This document shows positions 17,249 through 25,254 of a stretch of 35,424 nt of DNA, one piece after another; the first letter of the stretch is position 1; each line of letters starts with the position of its first letter. This DNA is from an uncultured Colwellia sp. (GTDB lineage: Bacteria; Pseudomonadota; Gammaproteobacteria; Enterobacterales; Alteromonadaceae), in the NCBI GenBank assembly GCA_913058395.1, contig CAJXQI010000029.1, positions 1-35,424 on the forward strand, in the 5' to 3' direction. The notes beneath the pieces are model-generated. The model was not told the DNA's origin. It made no database searches and worked only from the letters and a program-made list of their open reading frames with translations. A program made the translations under genes and the position numbers.

Positions 17249-18892
17249 TTATCTCAGCAACTTTCTAATATAAGCTCCTATAAATATTGTTATAAATAGA
17301 ATCCCTATAATTGACTCAATCGTTACAATTGTCGTAATTAAGCCTACTGAATTGAAGGATTGCCATTCACCAAAGAAAGAACTGATAAAGCTTTGAAAGC
17401 TTAAAGCTATAGCCTGAGAAAAGCTAAGTTCATTCAGCAATGAGTCAAAGCCCAATGCAAAAGTTAAAATTAATAATAAAGAAAATATGGCTAGATTAGT
17501 TAATCTGACACCCCAGCCAAAAATACGCCCAAATAACATTTTTTTTAGCGGCGACAGTTGATGATTATCTCGCATATGAAAATAAGCGATATCTTCCATA
17601 TCTAATTTCCCTGAATCGGCAAGCCAGTGTTTAAGGGAGCAATAAACATCACTTTTTTCCTGCTGTGTACTCTCTATTTCAATCAATGAAAATTTTGTTG
17701 GTGTTAACAGGCTTCCGTTTGCATATTGATTGAGTACGGTTTCAGGTTCGATGATAAATCGTGAAGAGGTGAATTTTCTGAGGTCTAGTTTTGTTTCTCT
17801 TTGGCATTTATTGCTTTCAAAATAGCTGTTCTCACTGACTGCACTGCCTGAAAAGTCTACTGTTCCGTTGAATTGATTGTTTTCTATCTTTAAGTGTCGC
17901 CCAACACTTGATTTATTTAGTTTTAAAGATACATCATCACTAAAGTGGCAGTGCTCAATTAATAAATCTTTGCTGGTTGATAAGTCATGTATGTTTATAC
18001 TTTTACAAGTAAGGTTAGAGATGTTTACTTCCTCAACATCTGTTTTCATGATGTTGATTGCTGATTGTATCTGGTAGCCATTAAAAACTAATTTACCATT
18101 AATGAGTGTTTGGTTAGCGTTTTCAGCTTGATATAGGTCTTGGCCAATGACTATGTCGCCGATAGTATGAATTTTACTGTTACCTAGCTTATCTTGATCG
18201 TTTAAAAATTGTAACTCAGACTTAAATTCTCCCCCAATCGACAGTACACCGCTGATGTCCATTTCATTTAGCCACGTTATATCATTGGGTCCATTAATAG
18301 CAAAATCTAAAAAAAGATTTTTGGCTTGAAAGCCTCTAAACGAAACTCCTCCTTGCCCAGAAAAACTCACTCCTTCAAAGTGTGCACTGCCATTAACTAT
18401 TGTCTTCTTAAAACTAAAATGTCTCGAAAAAGTACTATTCGAAAAGAATACGCTGTGCTCGAAAATTGACTCTATAAATCGGGCGTTGCCATTAAATTGG
18501 CAACTTAAAAAGGCGACTTGCCTGTAGACTTTTAGTAGCTGAAGCTCAAATTCATCAAACTGGCATGCTATAAAAACCAGTGGAGTAACGCTATTTCCTT
18601 TAAGCAAATCTGTAAGTTCAAGTTGAGAAAACCTTTTATTCTCATGGCATTCGTAAGAATTACTAGAGGCATTATTTATCTCCAACATTTCTTTGATTTG
18701 AATACCTCGATAATTTTTAACTAAATCTGTTCTATTATCAAAAGTTACTTCAAATACTGCATTTATTGGCCAACTAGGGCGATTTTGTAGAAAATGTTCC
18801 CGCCAATAGCAAAAATGTAGACCGTTATTTTCTGCAGACAAAATTGAAAATCGTTCATTTTTATTATCGTTATATATTTTTTCAAATTTCAT
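17249..18892 (-). CDS. Beta-helix (pentapeptide-like) protein fused to a two-helix channel-like C-terminus
   Basis: A 547-residue protein I do not recognise by name. About residues 80-380 are an irregular series of short strands of the type F-x-N-S-x-F, FEGVSFSG, LLIEHCHFSD, LKIENNQFNGTVDFSGS, which resembles a degenerate pentapeptide-repeat or right-handed beta-helix. The C-terminus has TM1 (about 464-482), a re-entrant-like amphipathic stretch (about 490-508, SFSQAIALSFQSFISSFFGE), then TM2 (about 515-540) ending ESIIGILFITIFIGAYIRKLLR, very like the inner helix of Ion_trans_2 potassium channels. The TxGYG selectivity filter is absent. No signal peptide, so the beta-helix is probably cytoplasmic. 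It lies 29 bp after the MBL gene. No good ribosome-binding site is seen. Confidence 0.7.
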   Translation of the reverse strand: MKFEKIYNDNKNERFSILSAENNGLHFCYWREHFLQNRPSWPINAVFEVTFDNRTDLVKNYRGIQIKEMLEINNASSNSYECHENKRFSQLELTDLLKGNSVTPLVFIACQFDEFELQLLKVYRQVAFLSCQFNGNARFIESIFEHSVFFSNSTFSRHFSFKKTIVNGSAHFEGVSFSGQGGVSFRGFQAKNLFLDFAINGPNDITWLNEMDISGVLSIGGEFKSELQFLNDQDKLGNSKIHTIGDIVIGQDLYQAENANQTLINGKLVFNGYQIQSAINIMKTDVEEVNISNLTCKSINIHDLSTSKDLLIEHCHFSDDVSLKLNKSSVGRHLKIENNQFNGTVDFSGSAVSENSYFESNKCQRETKLDLRKFTSSRFIIEPETVLNQYANGSLLTPTKFSLIEIESTQQEKSDVYCSLKHWLADSGKLDMEDIAYFHMRDNHQLSPLKKMLFGRIFGWGVRLTNLAIFSLLLILTFALGFDSLLNELSFSQAIALSFQSFISSFFGEWQSFNSVGLITTIVTIESIIGILFITIFIGAYIRKLLR

Positions 18893-18921
18893 AAGGAAGA
18901 TTCTTATTTATAATGCACAGA

Positions 18922-19653
18922 TCAAAAGTTGATAAGTTGCCCTTGATATGCAAAACCTTTAAACGCTTGGTTTACCGTTTCTTGATATTGCTCAAAGCTG
19001 TCTTCATAGCTCATTAAAAACATTTTTTGTTTTATATGCTCAGGATATTGAACGAGTAAGCTGTCGAGTGTGGCGTGAACCGGATTAAACTCACTCAGTG
19101 TTACGTCATGAAAGCATATATCAAAATTTAACGTATTGATGGTATCTTTGATAGCGGTTGTATCGCTCGAGTAAAAAATCTTCTCGTCGATTAATAACCC
19201 GAATGTGGATTTATTTGGTGTGTGCTTAACTGGGATAAGCTGGTATTTAGTGTCAAATATCGTGAAGTTATCTTCCGTTAGGATATTTAGATCAAAATAA
19301 TCACTAAATTTAGCTTCACCTTCACCAATTTTCCCTAACGAGCCTTTTAGCGTTTCATGCCAAAGTTCTTGGTAAATGCTTTCATGAAAAATCAAGGTAA
19401 TACGCTTGTTATGAATGAACTTTGCTTCATAAGCAATGCGTTCTAAGCCAAAAACATGATCACCGTGAACATGAGTAATAAAAATAGCATCAATGTTAGC
19501 GATGGACATATTCTGCTTATGTAATGCATGTTTAATCGTGTGGCCAGAGTCAATTAGCATATTACCGTACGGGGTTAATATGGCAGCATTATTATTGAAA
19601 TGTGTAATTGATTCTGAATGCCCGCAACCAAGAATAAGTAATTGTTTTGACAC
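18922..19653 (-). CDS. Metallo-beta-lactamase-fold hydrolase (RNase Z-like)
   Basis: A 243-residue MBL-fold enzyme with the metal motif THVHGDH (H61, H63, D65, H66). Further candidate ligands are the His in PVKHTPNKSTFGLLI, the Asp in IFYSSDT and a C-terminal histidine. The N-terminus LLILGCGHSESITHFNNNAAIL and the motif layout resemble RNase Z/ElaC-type and related phosphodiesterases more than beta-lactamases. It is shorter than tRNase Z and the exosite arm is not evident. No signal peptide, so cytoplasmic. It starts at GTG 19653 and is the first gene of a pair with the channel-like protein. Confidence 0.8.
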   Translation of the reverse strand: MSKQLLILGCGHSESITHFNNNAAILTPYGNMLIDSGHTIKHALHKQNMSIANIDAIFITHVHGDHVFGLERIAYEAKFIHNKRITLIFHESIYQELWHETLKGSLGKIGEGEAKFSDYFDLNILTEDNFTIFDTKYQLIPVKHTPNKSTFGLLIDEKIFYSSDTTAIKDTINTLNFDICFHDVTLSEFNPVHATLDSLLVQYPEHIKQKMFLMSYEDSFEQYQETVNQAFKGFAYQGQLINF

Positions 19654-20231
19654 TGTTCTATCTTAAGGAAATTGTAATTTTGCTCATAGTAGACTATCTA
19701 TTTACTGCTGTCAGCTTAGAGTATCAATTTAATCTACTAATAACTTATGTTCGCTAAAAGGGAAGTGAACTATTGTCAGATAACATCAAATATTATTAAA
19801 AATTAACACCACTTACTTTTAAGTCTGAATTGATGTAATTAGACCAAGTTATATCACTGGTGCTAATACCCAGTTCGGATATTGACACCATCAACTAATT
19901 TATCCTAATAAATTACACTTCAGTTTTAGTGAGCTATATAGCAACCCCAATACCCTAAGCAACGGACTAAACTCCCTTTACTCGGCCAAATTATCAAAGA
20001 ATATTATTAACAATAGATAAATGAATCAAACTAAACTCACTTACCCTAGGTAAAATTAGTGCCCCTTTCTTTATTACGGAAGGGGGATTCAATATGGGGG
20101 ATTTCGTGCCTATTAACTACTTAATATGAAAGGGTTAAATAACGTATAGGCTGCAGAATAGGTGGTGTGTGTGGTTTTATTGGTGCTAGTGAAATCTACT
20201 ATAGAATTCGATCAATCGATAGATACAAAAT

Positions 20232-20253
20232 AGTCCTAACCGAAGTTAGGGCT
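20232..20253 (-). terminator. Decayed tRNA terminator, copy A
   Basis: Stem AGTCCTAAC / GTTAGGGCT around CGAA (TTCG tetraloop on the minus strand). It is the same hairpin as at 35219-35240, but with one pair mutated and the following T-run interrupted. It stands 20 bp downstream of the tRNA-Thr remnant in transcription direction. Confidence 0.65.
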
Positions 20254-20273
20254 GCTTGCTTCCTACGAAGAAA

Positions 20274-20320
20274 TGGTGCCGACTGCCGGAGTCGAACTGG
20301 CGACCAACTGATTACAAGTC
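20274..20320 (-). pseudogene. tRNA-Thr(TGT) 3'-half remnant, possible attachment site
   Basis: These 47 nt match the 3' half of the tRNA-Thr at the right edge of the window (35377-35423) at 46 of 47 positions, from the CCA end back into the anticodon stem. Beyond 20320 similarity stops abruptly and the D-arm and 5' acceptor strand are missing, so this is not a working tRNA. An exact 3'-half duplicate is what integrative elements leave at the far end from the target tRNA. Confidence 0.85.
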
Positions 20321-20435
20321 CCTACGTAGTTGAGATAAAATCACTGCGTATGTAACTTAATTCTATGAATCATAAGTTTAAATACAATAATAGCCCTATG
20401 AAATATCAACAAAGTTAGGCTAATTTAAATATAAT

Positions 20436-21386
20436 TTATTTTAAGTGATTGGTGGTATTGCTTTTTAATAATGTTTCTGCTTTTGCGCCTAAATAAACAT
20501 ATATACCTAAACCAATTAATAAACCTACCGATGTGGCCATCATGGCTACGGCATTCACTAAATACTCTGATGATCCAAGTACGGATTTAAACATCAATAA
20601 AAGAGCTTCAATTGATACAGCAATTAAAATTGTCGCCATAAACCGTGTAATGGTTCTGCGTGTTGAGCTGTGCCGTAAAATATCTTTTTGCATCAGTACT
20701 TCTTCTTCAATAGTTGTTTTACCTAGATCAAATATCGCTAACGCTAAGGTAAGAAAAATGATAATGCCAAAAGGTTTTAGCTGCAGATCCTCAGGATTGG
20801 GATCTAGCAGTAAATTGATAATTTCATTGCCTGCTGAAAACAGTAAAATGCCGACAATAAAAAACAGACCGATTACTATAAAAGTGTATATGCTGGTAAA
20901 AAAGGGGTGAAATTTCTTTCGCTTTCTGTCTCCCATTAAAAACTCAATAGCGTTAGCTAGATCAATATCTATCACTAAAATGCCGACCACCTCTCCAGAG
21001 GTATTTTTATATTTTAATGCAGTAGAGATACAAAGGTTAAAGCTGGAGCTAGACAAGTAGGGTTCGGTGACGATAATACCCTCACTTTCATTTGCTTTAA
21101 TAAAATAAGGACGGTACGAACGGTCAACATTTAAGCCATTATTCATACTTTTGCTATAGGCAATGTTATTGGAAATGTTTGGACTAGATTGAATACCATT
21201 GCTATCGAGTGTAAACATTAACTCGACAAATGGGTAGTGTCTGCTAACCCACTTTAATGAATGTTTTAGTAAAAACTCATCATTGAATATATCTTTATCG
21301 AAAACTCCGGAAAAAATAGACGCCAATAATTCATGGATAGCATCTCTGTGCTCATGATATCTTTCGATTACGTTCATGTAGTTCAT
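20436..21386 (-). CDS. PDC (dCache-like) sensor domain membrane protein
   Basis: A 316-residue protein from ATG 21386, chosen because GGAG at a spacing of 8 precedes it; a 13-residue longer form has no such site. The N-terminal half (about 1-165) resembles a PDC/Cache sensor: ELMFTLDSNGIQSSPNI, then VDRSYRPYF, IIVTEPYLSSSSFNLCIS and GEVVGILVIDIDL. Four or so membrane helices follow (about 175-195, 210-235, 255-275, 285-300). There is no HAMP, kinase, GGDEF or methyl-accepting domain, and no membrane segment or signal precedes the sensor domain. Ligand and output are unknown. Confidence 0.75.
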   Translation of the reverse strand: MNYMNVIERYHEHRDAIHELLASIFSGVFDKDIFNDEFLLKHSLKWVSRHYPFVELMFTLDSNGIQSSPNISNNIAYSKSMNNGLNVDRSYRPYFIKANESEGIIVTEPYLSSSSFNLCISTALKYKNTSGEVVGILVIDIDLANAIEFLMGDRKRKKFHPFFTSIYTFIVIGLFFIVGILLFSAGNEIINLLLDPNPEDLQLKPFGIIIFLTLALAIFDLGKTTIEEEVLMQKDILRHSSTRRTITRFMATILIAVSIEALLLMFKSVLGSSEYLVNAVAMMATSVGLLIGLGIYVYLGAKAETLLKSNTTNHLK

Positions 21387-21568
21387 CGAGCTTCTCCAAA
21401 ATGGACAAAAAACTAATAGGCTCAATGCTAAATATGTATAAGGTTTTTACTTTAAAGCAAAAATTTAGGCAGTTTTGAAAAAGTATACTTAAGAGCAACT
21501 ATTAAGAAGTAGCAACCTATTGATAAAGAGTAAAAAACCATTTTAGCTGCTACTTGGGTTTACATAGA

Positions 21569-21715
21569 TCATTTAGTTGCCTTTTGCTGTCGTGTCGTTT
21601 GGTAATAAAGCGGTAATTCTTTTTGTTCAACCTCCCACTGGCTAATTGATAAATGCTTCATCTCATTGATAAAAGAAAACAATGATTGAATGGGGTTACA
21701 AATTAGTTTATTCAA
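21569..21715 (-). CDS. Small ORF of 48 residues
   Basis: This short gene starts with TTG at 21715, preceded 5 nt upstream by a strong AGGAGAG (21721-21727). It ends at TGA 21569-21571. The product is mostly polar, with a hydrophobic patch near the N-terminus (SLFSFI), W29, and a basic C-terminus (TRQQKATK). No family is recognised. It lies 35 bp downstream of the TPR-like gene on the same strand and is probably cotranscribed with it. The ribosome-binding site and operonic position are the main support. Confidence 0.5.
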   Translation of the reverse strand: MNKLICNPIQSLFSFINEMKHLSISQWEVEQKELPLYYQTTRQQKATK

Positions 21716-21750
21716 AGTGGCTCTCCTGTTTCTCGTCAATTATATGTGTG

Positions 21751-22215
21751 CTAATCGGCAATGCTTGTTGGTTTACCTAGGTTATTGTCGTTAGATACAA
21801 AACTGTTAATTAATTTCAAATTACTTTGAGTTATTGCGTTGGCATCAATACGTATTGCAGTCATTAAGTCTGCTTTTGCACCAGATAAGTCATTATTTAC
21901 GTAACGTGAAATTCCGCGGTTACTATAAGTAAGAGATTTAAGATACTTAGCTTTTCGGGAATCAGTTTTAACTACTTTTAAGCTTGCTATCGCGTCGGTA
22001 CAGGCTGTCTCAGATTCATCTGTATTTTGCGCTATTGTAAGATCAGCACATGTTCTCATATGCTTATTAAAGGCAAGAACGTCACTGTCTTTAATACCAT
22101 GCTTCTTTTTTACTATGGCAATCTTAAATTTAGTTTCATCAGCGATAGCGATTGTAGAGCTGCTGAGTGTTAATGCAGTGATAAGTACTTTTAAATAGAT
22201 AGATTTAATCAACAT
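21751..22215 (-). CDS. Secreted TPR-like small protein
   Basis: A 154-residue protein with a signal peptide (about 1-25, ending SSTIAIADE) and a mature helical part. One stretch reads like a tetratricopeptide unit: KSLTYSNRGISRYVNNDLSG, then AKADLMTAIRIDANA. Two cysteines (in RTCADL and ETACTDA) could form a periplasmic disulfide. GGAGAAA precedes the ATG. Function unknown; proteins of this type usually act as periplasmic scaffolds. Confidence 0.7.
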   Translation of the reverse strand: MLIKSIYLKVLITALTLSSSTIAIADETKFKIAIVKKKHGIKDSDVLAFNKHMRTCADLTIAQNTDESETACTDAIASLKVVKTDSRKAKYLKSLTYSNRGISRYVNNDLSGAKADLMTAIRIDANAITQSNLKLINSFVSNDNNLGKPTSIAD

Positions 22216-22306
22216 GTTATTTCTCCGGTTTAGTTAGCGCATCTGTTTGATACGCTGTAACTATAAATAGCCATTGAGAAAGTGACAAACGATGAAATTA
22301 CACTTA

Positions 22307-22329
22307 TGAGGTGAAAAAAATTCACCTCA
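22307..22329 (-). terminator. Hairpin after the lysR gene
   Basis: Perfect 9-bp stem TGAGGTGAA / TTCACCTCA with a 5-nt A loop (T5 on the minus strand), starting 18 bp after the lysR stop. There is no downstream T-run, so termination efficiency is doubtful. Confidence 0.45.
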
Positions 22330-22346
22330 ACATCGCCAGTCAATGC

Positions 22347-23225
22347 TTAGCTTGCGAAGGTATCTTTAACCCATTGTGCAAATAAAGTCAGCTCAGGTTT
22401 ATTTTCCATGTTTTCGTGTTGAATTAAGTAGTACCTGTCATTGGTAATCAACTCTTGGTCAAATAACTTAATGAGCGACTCTTCGCTAAACCATGTTTTA
22501 CTCATTGGTAATGGTACTAGTGCTATTCCCATGCCTTGCTGTGCAGCTCTAGCAACACCAAACATGCTGTCAAATTGTATAATTTGCTTAGGATCAAAAT
22601 CATTTATATTTAAATTTTCGGCCCATTGATGCCATGACCATGGACGAGAGCTATGTAAAATTAATGGTGTGTTTTTTAAAGCGTTAAAGCCAATGTTTTT
22701 AAGCTTTTTATAAAGTTTTTTATTACACGCAGGGGCATAGCGAATAGGAAATAAGTCATGCACTATTTTTGCATTAGGTTTACCGTTAGCCAGCACTATG
22801 GATAATTCAGCGGTTTGTGATGACTCACTAGTCGCTTTAATCGTATCTAATTGTAAATTAATATCAGGATTGTTTTTTGACCAATGACTTAAGCGTGGAA
22901 TGAATAACTCACTGGCAAAAAATTCAGGCAGGCTGATCACAATCGTTTTGTTTTGTTGCTTGTTGGTAAACTCCGTTATTGTGGATTCTAATTGATGAAT
23001 AATAGGTTGTATTGATTGATAAAATTGTTTACCTGCACTAGTGAGCTCTATTGATCGAGTTCCTCTTTTGAATAGGGTAATACCAAGTTGTGCTTCAAGT
23101 TGTTTTATTTGATGACTAATGGCTGAAGGTGTCAAAAATAATTGCGTAGCGGCATGTTTAAAGCTTAAGCATTTTGAGGCAACACAAAATGATCGTAAAC
23201 CGCGTATAGGTGTTTGAATTGGCAT
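22347..23225 (-). CDS. LysR family transcriptional regulator, GcvA-like
   Basis: A 292-residue regulator with an N-terminal winged helix-turn-helix (about 7-66): LRSFCVASKCLSFKHAATQL, then FLTPSAISHQIKQLEAQLGITLFKR. A periplasmic-binding-protein-like effector domain follows (about 90-290). The layout RGLRSFCVAS with TPSAISHQIK is typical of the GcvA subgroup. The target is unknown. The nearest divergent gene is lpxO, nearly 800 bp away, so the usual short divergent arrangement is missing. It could regulate the TPR-like gene downstream or a distant locus. Confidence 0.88.
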   Translation of the reverse strand: MPIQTPIRGLRSFCVASKCLSFKHAATQLFLTPSAISHQIKQLEAQLGITLFKRGTRSIELTSAGKQFYQSIQPIIHQLESTITEFTNKQQNKTIVISLPEFFASELFIPRLSHWSKNNPDINLQLDTIKATSESSQTAELSIVLANGKPNAKIVHDLFPIRYAPACNKKLYKKLKNIGFNALKNTPLILHSSRPWSWHQWAENLNINDFDPKQIIQFDSMFGVARAAQQGMGIALVPLPMSKTWFSEESLIKLFDQELITNDRYYLIQHENMENKPELTLFAQWVKDTFAS

Positions 23226-23413
23226 GTTTTTTTCTAAATTATGACGACAAGATTAAATTAGCAATAGCTGCGCCAAAAAGGTTAAGTTTTTGATTATTAT
23301 TGTTTTTATAGTTTATTGTTAAGGCTGATGATGATGCTTTTGCACTTATTTAGTGATGCTGCACTAAATTGGTGTATTTTAATTTTGTAAAAATATCAGT
23401 AAATAACAGTTAG

Positions 23414-23440
23414 AAAAAAAGGACATCAAATGATGTCCTT
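23414..23440 (-). terminator. Orphan Rho-independent terminator
   Basis: AAGGACATC / GATGTCCTT (9 bp, 4-nt loop) followed on the minus strand by seven T. No gene of normal size lies upstream on that strand, while lysR starts almost 190 bp downstream. This indicates an unannotated short transcript. Confidence 0.75.
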
Positions 23441-23959
23441 AAATGTAACAAATTTAACAATATTAAATGTTGATTAAGAATCGGGGGAGATTCAAATAAC
23501 AAGGTCATCATAAGTGCGACAACGCTAAGCCACAAATGATATAAATTCACGCTATGAGTGAGTTTTCTTCATGTATTAATAGCTATGTTTATTAAATGTA
23601 ATACAAGCCAATCGATACTTTTATTTTCATATTTTAATGCTCGTCTTTGTAATAAGCGCTTTAATTTACGCTTATTTTTATTCAACGGAATTGGTTAAGG
23701 TAAAGCTAAGTTCTTAGTGTGAAAAATTAGCGAAAAAATAAGTTTAGTTAATTGAAAATAAACAACTATAGCAAGAGCTCCCGCTTTATCTATTTAGTTG
23801 TGCTAGCCTGTTTCTGAAGTGTATTGGAAAAAATTCGTTGTTACGTTAACGCACTATGATCGTTGGTTATGGATCACTGACGGGTGAAAATACCCTATAT
23901 AACTATGGATACATATGGTTGACCATGCCTCATTGTGAATATTGCCTAATTGATATGTG

Positions 23960-23981
23960 GTTGACATTTCGTTGACATTTC
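23960..23981. repeat. Tandem 11-bp repeat upstream of lpxO
   Basis: Two perfect tandem copies of GTTGACATTTC, about one helical turn apart, 42 bp before the lpxO start. Each contains a TTGACA hexamer that could serve as a -35 element or as half of a regulator site. No strong -10 is seen at the standard distance. Confidence 0.55.
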
Positions 23982-24022
23982 AATTGTTATCATCGCTGTA
24001 AACTTATTAATAGGTTTCAGTG

Positions 24023-24994
24023 ATGAATCTAGTACTTTCCATATTGTTATTAATTATTTTTCCATTGTGTTCGGTGATTTACGTATATAAATATCGGGGG
24101 CAAGCCCGGTTTGCTAATGCCATTGAATACTTGAGAAAAGGCTGGCCAATTTTTGCGCCACTAAATGTGTTGCTCTATATGAGCACCCGAAAACATATGC
24201 GTAAGCCATTTGTAGGCACAGATAAATTTGAGCAACTTGAATTATTAACTGAAAATTGGACTGAAATAGCAACAGAAGCCGAAGCTTTATTTGAATGCGG
24301 TTACTTTTCGCAAACAACAAATAAAGCTAATAAAAGCTTTTACGATGTTGGTTTTCGTACTTTCTATAAATATGGCTGGAGTAAATTTTATTGCTCTTGG
24401 TACGGCACTGAACTAAATTCTGCGTTAGAGCATTGCCCTAAAACAATGGCTTTATTAAAAAGAATTCCTTGTGTTAATGGCGCTATGTTTACCCTGTTGC
24501 CGGCGGGTTCACAATTAACTCGTCACTTAGACCCTGTAGCGTGCTCTTTGCGTTATCATTTGGGATTAAATACGCCAAACAGCCATAACTGCTTCATTAA
24601 TGTCGACGGTAAAAGTCAGCCTTGGCGTAACGGCGAGGCGTTCATATTTGACGAAACTTACTTGCACTATGTGAAAAACAATACTGAACAAATGCGTTTA
24701 ATATTGATGTGTGACATTGAACGGCCAACGGGCATTTTCGGGACGCTTTTTAATCGCTTGTATAAAGTATTAATTAGTCAAATGTTGGTGCCTAATTTAC
24801 CTGGAGATCAGGCTGGAATCGTGAACAAACTATTTGCTAAAGTAACGCCGTTTTTACAGTGTGCAAAAACGTTTAAAAAATCAAACCCCAAAATGTACTA
24901 CCCGATTAAATGGTGCTTTAATTTATTGCTAGTTATTGTGCTTATTGGTTTTTTCTGGCTTGTAAGTTCATTTTTCCTCAGCATGTTTTTATAG
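24023..24994 (+). CDS. lpxO: LpxO-type lipid A Fe(II)/2-oxoglutarate hydroxylase
   Basis: A 323-residue inner-membrane dioxygenase related to aspartyl/asparaginyl beta-hydroxylases. LpxO adds a 2-hydroxyl to a secondary acyl chain of lipid A. The catalytic domain shows H168-x-D170 in TRHLDPVACSLRYHLGL, H215 in DETYLHYV and R225 for 2-oxoglutarate, plus GEAFIFDETY and LMCDIERP as in enterobacterial LpxO. A membrane helix lies at each end (residues 1-20 and about 300-322), as in LpxO. ATG 24023 is preferred over the adjacent GTG at 24020. It stands alone on the plus strand within minus-strand neighbours. Confidence 0.85.
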   Translation: MNLVLSILLLIIFPLCSVIYVYKYRGQARFANAIEYLRKGWPIFAPLNVLLYMSTRKHMRKPFVGTDKFEQLELLTENWTEIATEAEALFECGYFSQTTNKANKSFYDVGFRTFYKYGWSKFYCSWYGTELNSALEHCPKTMALLKRIPCVNGAMFTLLPAGSQLTRHLDPVACSLRYHLGLNTPNSHNCFINVDGKSQPWRNGEAFIFDETYLHYVKNNTEQMRLILMCDIERPTGIFGTLFNRLYKVLISQMLVPNLPGDQAGIVNKLFAKVTPFLQCAKTFKKSNPKMYYPIKWCFNLLLVIVLIGFFWLVSSFFLSMFL

Positions 24995-25195
24995 TTTAGT
25001 ATTACTTGGTTAGCGTTAAATAGTGATTATTTTCCTTTCTTGAAGCACTATATTTTCAAATAGTAAATGCAAAATTTTACTAAAAGTAAGCAGGAGAGTT
25101 TTAATCAATTATGCCGAAGGCCTTAGGTGAACGGTATATATTGCAGAATGAACGGCAGGAATAAATAATGTAATGTTCTTATTATGTTATTAAAA

Positions 25196-25234
25196 GGTAT
25201 TACGTTAACGCCACATTAGCGCTAACGTAATACC
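25196..25234 (-). terminator. Terminator after the M1 peptidase/DUF6702 unit
   Basis: Perfect 12-bp outer stem GGTATTACGTTA / TAACGTAATACC, with an extra inner CGC/GCG pairing, followed on the minus strand by TTTTAAT. It lies about 20 bp after the DUF6702 stop and may also stop transcription from lpxO. Confidence 0.8.
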
Positions 25235-25254
25235 TGTAGTAGAAAGAAGTGTTG

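Larger units (their letters stand above)
19654..20435. other. Long non-coding region holding a tRNA-Thr remnant
   Basis: This 782-bp stretch has no credible ORF; a short open frame across 20167-20355 merely reads through tRNA-derived sequence. It contains an imperfect inverted repeat at 19859-19889 (GGTGCTAATACCC / GGATATTGACACC), a short CCCCTT / AAGGGG hairpin near 20065, a decayed terminator and a tRNA-Thr 3'-half remnant. It looks like a scar zone of past insertions. Confidence 0.55.
23226..24022. other. Long intergenic region between lysR and lpxO
   Basis: Almost 800 bp with no convincing protein gene. It contains a strong minus-strand terminator at 23414-23440 that belongs to no annotated gene, and a tandem 11-bp repeat at 23960-23981 just upstream of lpxO. 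Only short, poorly initiated minus-strand frames are present. A small RNA or leader transcript is possible. Confidence 0.5.

Noticed and set aside
19859-19889. Imperfect inverted repeat GGTGCTAATACCC / GGATATTGACACC as an insertion-element end
   Set aside because: Three mismatches in 13 pairs and no partner end found; noted only as part of the non-coding scar region.
20167-20355. Plus-strand open frame of 62 codons
   Set aside because: It reads across the terminator hairpin and the tRNA-Thr remnant in antisense and has no coding character.
23436-23700. Minus-strand short frames of 38 and 46 residues upstream of the orphan terminator
   Set aside because: They start with TTG or GTG without ribosome-binding sites, and one runs through the terminator hairpin; not credible as genes.
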